Assembly (NCBI RefSeq): GCF_003073045.1
Contig: NC_037590.1
Span: 17,204,778 to 17,268,777, forward strand
Length of the DNA: 64,000 nt
Source: Pomacea canaliculata
Lineage: Eukaryota; Mollusca; Gastropoda; Architaenioglossa; Ampullariidae
Direction: 5' to 3'
Shown in pieces: positions 35,646 to 47,700 of this stretch. The notes beneath the pieces were generated by a model, which did not search any database, was not told the origin of the DNA, and saw only the letters and a list, made by a program, of their open reading frames with translations. Position 1 is the stretch's first letter; every line of letters starts with the position of its first letter. Made by a program: the position numbers and the translations under genes.

Positions 35646-38600
35646 GAGGCTGTCCTTGGACTGTCCATCTACCTGGTGCACTCATTAAGGATTTTGACCT
35701 ATAGCCCTAAATGCACCTCCAGCTTCTTGGACTCCTAAGTTGCACAGGTGTGAGGAACAAGGTTGTAAGCAGCTGTGACGTGCTAGTCACTTGAAAACTT
35801 GTGTACATTCCTGAGAGAAGGTTCCTGATTAGGCTTTGAAATTTCATGGGAACTTAGTAGCACATAAACAAGTTTGTGAACACACCATGACTACTTTATG
35901 AATTTATGTTTAGTGTGTGCTTGGGACATTGATAGATAAGTAGGGCTTTGTGGCAGATTGATTGTATCAGTAAGACTGAATTGCGAAATGGTAGTATGCA
36001 GTTTTTCAAACTTTACAACATGTAGGCCATGTTTCAGAGAAATCATATATTCTATGTGTGTTTTTTTCTGTTATCTCCAGTAGTTTTGTGAGGTTGCAGG
36101 GGTACTGAGTTTTGAAAGCTTTTCACCTTAATTGTGTGCATTGCAAGTATTGTGAAAAATAGTGTTTTATAAAGTTCATTATAAATATTTTTCATTTACC
36201 CATTTTTAAAGCTTATTTTTTCAATAATATATCTCTACATATTCCAAATTTTAAAAATGTATTCTGCAAGTGTATGTCTCAGTATTCATGTTAGGAAAAA
36301 AAAAAGCATTTGGCTAAAGCTTCTGCTAGTCAATAAACTTGTTTCTAGTCTCCACATTTTTCAAGAATGAATAGTTAGAAATATGGACCAACATTTTTAC
36401 CTTCTGAGGCTGATTTTTCTTTTGATGAAAATGAAGAATTCAATATTTGCAAGGTAAAGTTTTGGTGTTGGGACCAAAACTATATTTTATATGCTCTGTG
36501 TGTGTGGGTTTGTGTTCATATGTACATGTGCACAAAGCTAAATGCTTTAAGTGCATGTGTGTACTAGATCTGTATCAGCTTGCCTTTTGCAGCTAGGAGC
36601 CAGGTGCAGTATGGAAGATATCTAGCCAATGATTTGATATCTTTCATGAGACAGAAGATTTTACCGCTATGAAGCAAATCACTTTATAAATATGGCAAAT
36701 TTTGAAGGTAACAACCCTGATGTGTTGACAAGATTTGGACCAGCTGCATCTGAAGGGCTTTTTGCCTAAAGATTCCCTTACCATTTCCATCACATTTTGT
36801 CTTAACGAACAAAAAAAAACCCCTCAAAAAACAGGCTCTTATTCTCTGCCATTTCTGCTGTCATAATAACAAGACTGCTGTTTTACTTTTAGTAGTTGTC
36901 GTTATATGGTTGGGATATTCCATGGCATCATTTGTTTTTTGTTTTTGTTTTTTTTATCTTGCAGTGTATATTTCTAGTGGACTGGTGAAACCATTGTCAG
37001 ATTGAATGTTTTTGACAAGCAGGTTTGATAAATGTTACATGTTTAAAGAGTTAAATTGGAATAGGTATCCTTAGAATTATATAACAAAATGAAAAGCACT
37101 GGCAATTTAGTATGAAAAGATGGAAATAACTGACAAGATTGACTGATAATAATGGAAAACACTAGCAAGTTTGCCTTCAGGTTTGTGATGGAGCATTTCT
37201 TTTACATACATGTTGTTTGTAATCAAGCTTGCCTGTAAAAGTGCTAAAAGCATTCAGATTCCATTTGATGTACCAGTCGTTAGACATGTATGCTCCTGCT
37301 AACAGCACATAAGATTCTGGTCCATAGGGTTAAGGGCACTGTATTGTGCTGAAGACATGACAGCAGAGATGTTCCGCAACAAAATCCATCTATCAGATGT
37401 TGATTTTGGACATGAGCTTAGTCTTCCATATTCCTTTTCATTGTAGGGTTGCAGGTATTTAAAATAATTGAGGGGCACATGGTGCAGGCATTTGACAATC
37501 CAGGAGAGTATCGTAACTGGCACAACATTTCTTCATACTACTTCTGCAGACCTAGTCGCACTACCTGCCTCAAAATTGAGACCTACTCAGTTATAACATC
37601 ATAGCATATGTATAAAATATCTCTAGATTCTATTAGGAGGTCTGTAAAATAAGTGTCTATGGAAATCTAGCATAAAAATTAAATTATAATTATGATAGCA
37701 CTTTGTTAGATAGGAATATTCAGACCATCGCCATCAAAAACTAATCAAGACAAACAATTTGTACATAGTACAAAGATGGCAAAAATTTTGGCTTTTAGTG
37801 CTTCTAGGAAGCAACAGAGATTTCACTTAGACATATTAGGCATTGATCATGTATTCAGCTACATTATATAAAGGTTTAGCCTTGGATTGTTACGTTTTGC
37901 CCATTCTGCTGTCATCTCTGTCATCTGCTTTAGAAGCTTCGAAAAAGGTTTAACATAAAAACTGTTGAAAACATGTTTTGTGACCTATGAAAAAAGGCAT
38001 AGTGGAGGGTCTGTTTGTGAAAATAGCCCCAAAATAAAGAACAGGTGGGAGATTTCTGCTATTTTGTAGAAGTTAAATATACTGATTTCTTACTCTGTTA
38101 CTTAAAATGTTTTTTCGTCGCTATCTCACTTTGATAAGTCCATCTTGTGCATGAACTAAATTTCATTGTCAAATTGTAAACATGTTATATGTAAAAAAGA
38201 GATAAGGAGGAAATGTTGGGAACATCTGGGCTTTGTCTTCCTGATGTGGAAATATATACTAAAAAGAGGTGGGAGCAATCTTCACAACTTTTTAAATGTA
38301 TATACTGTAGTATATATTGTATATAGACTCTTGAGTGTGATGCCTGAAAAAGAGATTCTTAGCTATAAAAAACTGAAACATACATTTACATCCTGACATA
38401 CAGGTATTTGGGTAGATTTGCATCCTTTTTTTTCAAAATGCCATTTTTGTTGAAAGGAAAGTATCACACTGCCTGTCTACAAAACTTTGCTGTAATCTTA
38501 TTAGATGTTAAAAGGCTGTAATTTCACAAGAAGGTTTGATAGCTTTGACCTCCTATTTGAAGCTAGGGCACTAAAGTGTTTCACAGACATCAAATCTCAC

Positions 38601-39250
38601 TTGAGTTTGGAGGTATATATTTATTATTCTTGGAAAAATGAAGCCATTTTTATAAGGAAGATTTTATGCAAATGTTCAGGTTGAAACCTCAAAACTCAGA
38701 AATCCAAATGACATACAAAGAAGTGCATTTGATAAAGGAGCTAATAATACCACAGGCCAATAATTGTCCAAGAGAATAAGCTGTTTAGAATTGTGTGCAT
38801 ACATGTATTTAACTCTGTATAAGTACTTTGGGTGGAGAGGGGGGTAGTGCGCATGTGTGTCAATGAATGAGAGTTCCAAATGTTATCAAAGGAGAAATAA
38901 TTTTTGCATAACTAAACCTTCTTTGCACATAACTATACCTGTTTCTTTTTAAAGAAAGCAGAAATGTTATAAATTTTAAAACTTCCTGTATCTGTACAAA
39001 TTGGATGTCTGCTCAAGTTGTCTGTTAAGCTGTGTCACTGCTATGTGGGTTTATTGCCTCCTTTCCTGTTCTACATTCCTCAAACCACAAGTGACCGTAT
39101 TATATCCAGTTAGTCAATCATTCTCAACACATGTTGTTGGCTATCAAGTATATGTCACCTGAACATATGAAACCCTCTAATCATGCGACAAAGGAGATAC
39201 TGAAACACGTCAACCCTTGCTCTTCTACCATCTATTTCCTGTTGTTATTA

Positions 39251-39425
39251 GGGCAGGCCAGTGGCGCAACGGTTAGTGCCTGTCACCAATACAGTGAAGG
39301 TTGGCTGTCCTGGGTTCAGCTCGTCTCGGGCACGCTGTTCTTTCTCTGGATGTGGCATCTTTTTACAAGGCTGGCTGTCTTACCATAATAAAGCCTTAGT
39401 TGCTGGCTCAGCGTAAAGCACCAAA
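39251..39425 (+). repeat. tRNA-derived SINE copy (family 1, copy B)
   Basis: This is the cleanest copy. The A-box region CAGTGGCGCAACGGTTAGTG and the B-box-like TGGGTTCAGCTCGTC are followed by TTCTTTCTCTGGATGTGG, then TTAGTTGCTGGCTCAGCG and TAAAGCACCAAAT. It aligns end to end with 9899-10073 and, inverted, with 4312-4480. Confidence 0.88.
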
Positions 39426-41290
39426 TTCCTCCTGTTGTCATTAGGCTTTTGTCATTTTACTGAGAAAACAAGACACATTGTGAAGAGGTTCTTGCAGTAA
39501 GCTACCTCAGAGGAGTGCTTCCAGTTTTATGTTGCACCAGAGTGATTATTATTTGTCATGATACACTGGAGGTTAATATGCTCATTTGCAACGTTTACCT
39601 TTGTGCACTTGTTGGAGAAGAATAATGCAGATTAACACTCAGATTAAGTACTTGATAAAAATTTCATACTGGCAGTTTTGCTCTTTTACTCCTTTTATGT
39701 TGTCTCCACTTCCAAAATCCCAGTTTGGCTTGGGATTTTTAATGTATTCTTTCACATGAAGACAAGTGAGAAAAAAATATTTGCTGAAAAACCTCTTTTA
39801 CTGAGCATTTATATATCTATATAAATGGTGAAGGAGTTGTGCAAGAATTTGAAGGATACAAAAAAATTTTGCTTTCATTAGTAATATGGTGAAGGGATGT
39901 GTACCTTTAAAAAAAGACAAGAAATGCCTGGGAAGGTTGATGATTGTGTGGATGTTTTGTCCAGAAGTTTTACTGTGCCTCATCATTGCACTAACTAAAC
40001 TCTGTTTATGTGTACATACAATTGTACTGTTATTCCCTTGATTTTGTAAACTCATTGATGGATGATGCAGCAGAGGGAAAGGTCTTTGTGGGTGAGGTTG
40101 GATGAGTGGGGACTGCAGCATAAGGAGTGAATTTTTGTGTGCCTCATCAGCTTCTGTTGAGCTTGTTTTTTCAAGAACGCATGTGAAAGGTGATCATTGG
40201 ACAAGAGAATGACTTGCTTCAGTGAGTCTGTTGCCTCCTTACTTTTCACTCTGTTACTGTGCTGCTAGGAGCATGCAATGCAAATGTTTTCTGTGAATCA
40301 TGTGTATATAACATTCTTTCCTCTCATGGGTGTGAAACACTTGAGTGCAAGCAATATTGAGAATCAGCAAATATCAGCTTAACTCCCCGGCTGTCCCGCA
40401 GCTCACAGTAATACTTTCCAGAAGCAGCTTTATCAAGTTGAGAAAAAATGGTTCTCATTCTGAATAGGGGTGATTTATGTATCTTCAGCACATTGCATGT
40501 TCAAGTTTACGTGTTCACAGAAATTTAAAAGACCGTTGATGGCAGTTTGCCATGTACAGATGAGGGAGCCAAAAGGTTATGAATTGTAGATGGAGAAATG
40601 TAGCACAAACTGCTTGCATACAAGAAATGAAAGCTAGCTTGTCAGCAACTATTTACCAGCCGACACCTTTCTTAAAACCAAACTTTATGGCACCTGGGAA
40701 CAATCGGTAAAGACTGTATTTGTCAGCAGCTGTGGACTTTGTGGTTTTTATTCTTAGTGAATGAAAAGCAGCAGAAACTCTTGAGATCCGGGGCCTGCGA
40801 ACACTTCTGGGCCATATATGAAGGTACTAAATCAACCCCCAGGAATGGATGTGCCTATCCTACCCAGGGACATAGCTCACTTCTAGATTCAGCATCATTA
40901 CTCACTAGTGGTTTTTTGGAACATTTGATAGCTAGCTAAAACCTCAAATAGCTGCCAGTGGTTAAGCCATGCAGTCATCAAAATAACTTGATGTAAAAGG
41001 CATGTGTAGTCCTAGAGATGCAGCTTGCTGAAATGCAAAGTTTTCTGTTGAAACATTTGCTTTTTAAAAACACTGTGATTATACTGGTTAGTCCTAAGAC
41101 AAGATTGGATGCAAAACTTCACCAGTTAAGATGATTATATTATTGCTAAAATGCATTGTGATTTTTCTCGGTTTCACATATTTATGTATGTTTGCATGGT
41201 CAAAAATTATCAACATCTCCCTCCCTCCCCCTAATTTCAAAAGATGTTGAAAGCACAGATCTGTGTACAATTCTTTTTAATGTAAGATGT

Positions 41291-41296
41291 AATAAA
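41291..41296 (+). promoter_or_regulatory. Distal plus-strand poly(A) signal (ADAP candidate)
   Basis: AATAAA in TGTAATAAAGAAATT, the last plus-strand signal before the convergent ENGASE gene. Confidence 0.3.
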
Positions 41297-41709
41297 GAAA
41301 TTTTAATTATACTCTGCAGATTGTCCAATATGCTTTGTATGCAGATATGCTGTCCGGCTATTTGAAAGTGTAGCTTCTGACTATTCTGCTTCTTGAGTTT
41401 TTAGAAAGTGTCATGAGGTTATCAATAGATTTATGGAATGACAGAGGATAAAATGATGCAGTGACACCAAATGCCAATTTAGCGTCAATCTTTAAATGTT
41501 GTATCAAAAATGGCCAAGTTTATACAGTAATACAGAAATACAGAAGAGCTTACAAAAGTAAAGGCAATGCTCCAGCATATGTAAATGAAAGAGGGTAGTA
41601 TCTTGAAGTGTTGACAGATGATAAAGCAATCAACAGTTCATGGACATTTCTCCCCTAAGCACACCATTACAGACATTATTAAGCAAGAGTTGCACAGCAA
41701 TATTTAGGT

Positions 41710-44700
41710 TCATGATGAGTTCAGGAATAGGGTTTCACTATGGCACTTGGAAGAAGGAAGAGGCAAGGCAGTACAAGACAGAACAGGTTGTATCATTACA
41801 ACAATCTTTCCTTCCTTAAACTGTTGTGGTGTAATGGTGACAACTAAGGCAGGTGTTGCTGACTGTCCTGCAAGAGATAATTTGTTATCATCTTGCACAA
41901 AGTAGACATTGAAGAAGTCTACCACTGTCTTCCCTTGGACTTCCCAAAGAATGCAGTACAAGTCTTTTGATACAGAGTTGCCTGCAGGAGATGAAAAAGC
42001 TGGCATCTCGCTGACGCCATTGTTTTCCATCTTTAGGAATTCTTGCCTGTCCTCCAACTTGTCTAGGGTGATGTTTTTGATTATGGGTGGCTGCAGCCAA
42101 AGATCTTCTTCTTTAAAAATCTGAGATCATCACAGAGAAAAGTTGTTTATATTTCAGTGGATTCTATTTAATCAAAACCACATCAAGACAAGAACTAATC
42201 TCTAAACAGCTGTGTATATCTCAAAAGAGATTTTTTGCTGATGTAAACTAAGCAGGTTTGGAACAATGAAAGCTTCTTATAAAATCAAAGAGCATTGGGA
42301 AAAAAATATGACGTAAAGAAATTTATCAGTTTGTGTACCCTTGGATGTATCTACAACAGATGAACATCAAAACATTCTTTCTTCTTACCTCAAAGGCCAA
42401 ACTTCCACCATCCAGCAGGACAGAATGGTTTCACCCAGGGGAGGGAGGTGAGGGTTAAGTCGGAAGGAAGCAATTAGCAAAGCATGACCACAAGGGTACA
42501 ACCATTGGATGAGCTCCTCACTTTCCTCTTCCAGGTGAAACTATTTTTTCCCACCCTAATGTAGAATTTTGGCCTTTACTCCCCAAAAGCATTGCTTCAA
42601 GACATGACCGCAAGTTTTTGTCCGGAAAACTGATTTTCAAGTGGTGTAAATAAAATTTAATGAAAATGAAACTTCCCCTTGGAGACAAAAACTTGAGAAG
42701 CCTAACTGCATTTTGTTTTCACAATGTAGGCCAAATTAGACCATTTTTTTTACAAGTGTGTTAAATATCCTACCTGAAAATGCCCTAAAACAACTGAACA
42801 CTGCTCTTTCCCTCTCTCCTCTCTCTCTGTAGACTCTGGCTTGGTGGTGCCTTGATCCTTACATGGGCTGGCAGCTGCTGTGACTGATTGCATGCTGAGG
42901 TTGACAGCCACTGATACAATTTCCTTGTCCATCCTGGCCTTTTCCTCTTGCCACAAGTGTGCAATACTTACTTTAAAGTACCTACACAAAAGGTGGAGTT
43001 TATATTTTATGTATCATGGCATTTGTGCTAAAATAATAACGATGGTATTTTTGAGAGATAGGGCTTCAGAAAAAGATCTTTGCTGCTGTATGATTTGAGT
43101 TATGCATTAACCACTTGAAAACTAACCAGTAAAGCAGTCTTAGCTCTGAAGAGTGTTGTACATTCTTCAATACGTTTATAATGAAAATACTGACAAAAGT
43201 GCATGCATGAACACAAACATACACTCTTTACTTCTCACCTACAGTAACTTCCCAGTCTCGATACTTCTCTTTTTTTTCTCTCTTATCTCTACTTTTATTG
43301 CCCTCTTTGCCACTCCCTAATGGTTTCCTTTCCCAACAATTTTCTCTACCTTGTCAGCCACTGCTCGTGGGCAGCACCATTTTCATCATTCTGGGTACCA
43401 TGAAACCATATGCTTGAAGATAAAGCTTCCAGCTCTGTACTTGAGAGGGGCTGCACATAAATGTCAGATCTTCCTCCCACAGTCCCAGTGGATGCTGGTT
43501 CACTGTTCACATTCTGTGTTCCACTGTCAAGTCCTGCCTCCTCGACGGAGCCCATGATTATGTGCTGGGTCAGATGTCCTGATTCCACACCAAGCACAAC
43601 ATGAAGTTTGCAAGGAGTTGCTCCTGTATCTCGGTAAGTGTAGGAGCAGTATAGAGGTTGATCAAGTTTCTCACAAAAGCTGAATAATCTGTACAATCAA
43701 ATTAAGAAATATATAACCTTTAACAGAGTCTGGAATAGAACAGTGAACAAGGCCATGTTTCTAAAGTTCTGTAGTCAGCATGTTTTGGATCTCCCCATAA
43801 AGACCAACTCCTAAATATGACAAATTCTAACGTTTCCCCAAAGAGTCATTGATGATGATTAGTCCAAATGTATGGGTATTCAAACCTGAAAGAAACCAGC
43901 TGATGATCGTCTAGCGAGGCAGAGAGCTGCAAACTGCAGCCCCCATAGTATGCTGAGGAAAGGCAGCTCTTCAGTGATGTTATACTCTCATGACCATAAG
44001 GCTCTTTACATGTCCGTTCAGGCTGCAGCTGCTGAAGACTCATGTTGTACCAAGGTTTGTCTGAAACTTTCTATTAGAGTTTTTTTTTTTTAAACTTTAC
44101 AGCACTGACCTTCTGATCTATATCTACAGCTGAAGGTACTCAATATCAGAACCCTGCAAAAATGGGTGAAAAAGTAGAAAAGAGAACTGTTCACCTATTT
44201 CCAAAATAACTATATTTAGTGAATACATTTTAAACATTCTGCACTGAAAATCAGTAGTTTTTTGCTATTGAGCCCAAATTAAGAAAGTCATATTGCATTT
44301 CTTTTTTCAAATTTTAAATATTTAAGCTTTGAAGATCAGTATATTTTTAATACTGACAAAAATTAAGAAAGTCATGTTAGATTTCTTTTTCAAACATATG
44401 TATTTCACAAAGGAAGATGCTTTACTCCATCCATAGTTAAATTTTTGTGTGACCTTAGAGTGCAGGAATATTTGCTTTAATAAATAAGAAAGTGTTGGCT
44501 GTTGACAGCAGCAAGCTTAAGTCAGCACTGATACAACTTGTGAGACATGTATCCAGTCATGAAAATTGTATTACAAATTTTATAAATATCATTTCTATAT
44601 TTTGCCTTATATGAAAACAATTGTACGGTTAAATGGTTCTGGAAAAGGAATCAAAAGAAAACTAAAGAAACCAAAACATTTATCAAAAATGAAAATGAAA

Positions 44701-47700
44701 AACAGGTTTTTCCTTACTTCCCCCAGGCAGAAAAAACTCTCCCCCTGGCCTTGACAGAAAGAAGTGGCTAGAGGAAGACCACTCTTAGGTGACGGGTAAC
44801 AAAGGTCAGATAATTGGGCCCAAAATCTGCAAGTTGAGAAGTTTTTATTGTCAGTTAGCCAGTTTTTTGTACCATATAGTTACATAATATTTGTTGTCCT
44901 TCCATTACCAACATTGTTTCTTTAACTTCCAGCAAACATGGCTACCCATGGTTTTCATTAGTCTCCCTTATGTCAATAAAGGTTTGTGCACATGAAATGT
45001 CCATTAAGTTTTATTTTTTCCAATTAAAATTTTTACCTGCAGTCATTTTCATCAAAGTTTTCTTCTCCCAGGGTCTCCAGAACCCAGCCTGGTGCAAACA
45101 CAGCTGCTGATAAATCCATGCTCCGAGCAGCCTGAAGGGCCTGGTAAGATTAATTCAGCATCAATTGCCATACTCAGTGCATCTTATTTTTACTGCCTGC
45201 AGAAAGTCCTGTGGACTTAATGCAGATCTGTAGAAAACATGACAATCTAAGACTGTTGAAAGAATATGCATGTACACACTAGATGAGATAACAGAGAAGC
45301 AGTGATTATCTAACTCAGGGCAGGGGAACCTTTTTACTTCCAAGGGTCATTTATAAGATCATTTATAGGCCATACAAAATTATCAACAGAAAAAAATTAG
45401 CCTGCTATATTTGGTCTAGCCATAGTTTCGCTACCTTAGCAGGACCAGATCAAATAATTGTACAGACGTTATACAGCATGTGGGCTGGATGTTCCCCACC
45501 CATGATCTAGCTAAAGAATGCCTCATTCAAGAACAAAGACCTCAGAATCAAAGCAGCGATGAGAGTGTTTAAAAGTACAGTATTTTCTTTTCAAGGAATG
45601 TTTAGCAGAAGACAGCTTTTAAAATTAACATAATATGCACAGCCGTTTTTTTCATCCACAAATATATTCATAGTTCAATAATTTATACCAAATTCACAAT
45701 ACACATTGTTCTAAACAAGATCATTAGATGATAATTCAGTTCTGCTGACCACTGCAATAAATGACAAAAAATTATAAAGAAAACTGTTTCCTGCATTTAG
45801 CAATCATACAGAAAACACACAGAATATAAAAAGCAATAACTTACTTCTCTAGTATTAAAACCTCCCCCTCCTGGGCATCCTCTGCCAAACACATCAATGC
45901 CAACAAAAACATCGTATGGCCGATTCTTCTCTACTGCCTTTTCTTTTGATGCTGTCAGACCTTCCAGTTTCCAGCAGTAGTTCAAGAAAATGCCATCACA
46001 GGCATCAAAGAAGATGCTTGAAAACCCAGCAAAGGTTGAGATGTATAGTAAACAAACTTCAATATGAATGATAAATCTTTTAACACAGATACTGATCTGC
46101 CTCTATGGTAATAATATGATAAACAGAGACTTTTGATCTGGAAAGACAATTATTAAACTAATAAAGAGATGCTGTCATCACAGCTACCTAGATATAAATC
46201 CTGTTGTTTACAATATGCAACAAAAGATCTTTATTACCCAAAATAATTTAAATGGTCACCCAACAAGACAAAACATAGCCAGAATTAAGTCTTTAGGACA
46301 TAAAGTGGATAAAAAAGAAGGTAAAATAAGGCATTCATTGCACAAGCATTAAGTGAAAAAGGAGGACAAAGGAAAATGAGAAAGTAAACAAAAATCTGAG
46401 ATCTACTTAAAACGCAGAAAAATGACCTGTTGTTCTCATTGAGTTCATTCTGCCACATCAGGTCACCAGCCTCTGTGACACTGTCATACCACAGAATCTT
46501 GGAGCCTGGAAGACTGATATGGCTCTCCTCCGTTAGCCTCCTGACAAACTCTTTCAGGTGTGGGACTTTGTCTGCCTACATTTATATCAGTGTGCTCATC
46601 AGTTGGTAAAATAAACAATGTTTGTGATTATCTATTTGCATGCCATGCCCTAGAAATACATGTGCAAGGTGCAAAATAAATACACAAACACCGGCACTTC
46701 TATAAGACCTATAATAAGGAAGCCAACTCCAATGATAATAAATGTATGCTTGTACAGCACTCTATCCCATCAGTGTCATGCTCGAGCTCCAATCAAGTAC
46801 ATAAACAATATAAACAGCAAAAATTGTACATCAAATAACGGGAAAGCTACAGATGATATAAAAAGAAAACTTGACTGAAACTTATGGCCTAAAACTCCAG
46901 ATTTTCTAGAACAAGTGCATATTTTAAAAGTATGTTTGACAGACTTGTCTGCTGATGGCTATTGCCCAAAGGAGGGGGTTTCAACAACCTCATGCTGAAT
47001 GATCAAATATATGTTTACCAAAGGTTTTCATCCTGCTTCTAGGAGCAGAAACAAGGCATCTAGGCAAGGGTGTGGACCACACTGCTTTATGTAAGCACAG
47101 TCCTAAAATTTTAAGATTTTAAATTATTAATTTTTGTTACCACCCCCCACTCCCATCCAACCTTTCTACAAAAACACACACACACTTAGGAAAGCAGCTT
47201 TTGGCAGATAGGAATTTTATTTTTTTAATGTTAATGTTCCACTTTGTAACTAAACCGGAGGAATTAGCCATATCATTTTCTCCCATTTAACTGTTAGTTT
47301 TGCAATAATGCACTTATTTACTAGTCATAGCTTAAATTAAAAATGCTTTACCTGAATGTTGTTTTCAATGTTGAGCAGCCATCCATCAAAGCCATAGTGT
47401 TTGCTCATAGATACGAGCTTAGAGATAAACTGATATGATGTACTTTCTGATGACAGAATTTCTTCCCACAATTCAGCTCCAGTCCCCCACTCTGTGATCA
47501 AAGTACCTGATCAAACAGCATAGTTTCTTCAACAAACAACAGTTTTTGAAAACCCTGTGCCATTTATTTTGAAACAAAATTTGATATAGTTGTTTGAGCT
47601 TGATTTTTGCGATAATGTTTGTAATTTGCTTTGTGTAAAGTTCTATGGGATCTGCTTCATAATAAGTTAAGTAACTTGATGAAGGATTTAGCTGTAGGTC

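Larger units (their letters stand above)
35646..41709. other. ADAP 3' UTR and convergent spacer to ENGASE
   Basis: About 6 kb with no coding gene. Candidate plus-strand poly(A) signals are AATAAA at 36332-36337, near 38034 and at 41291-41296. If the last is used, the ADAP 3' UTR ends only about 400 bases from the ENGASE stop codon on the other strand. A SINE copy lies at 39251-39425. The short open frames are AT-rich and show no family. Confidence 0.5.
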
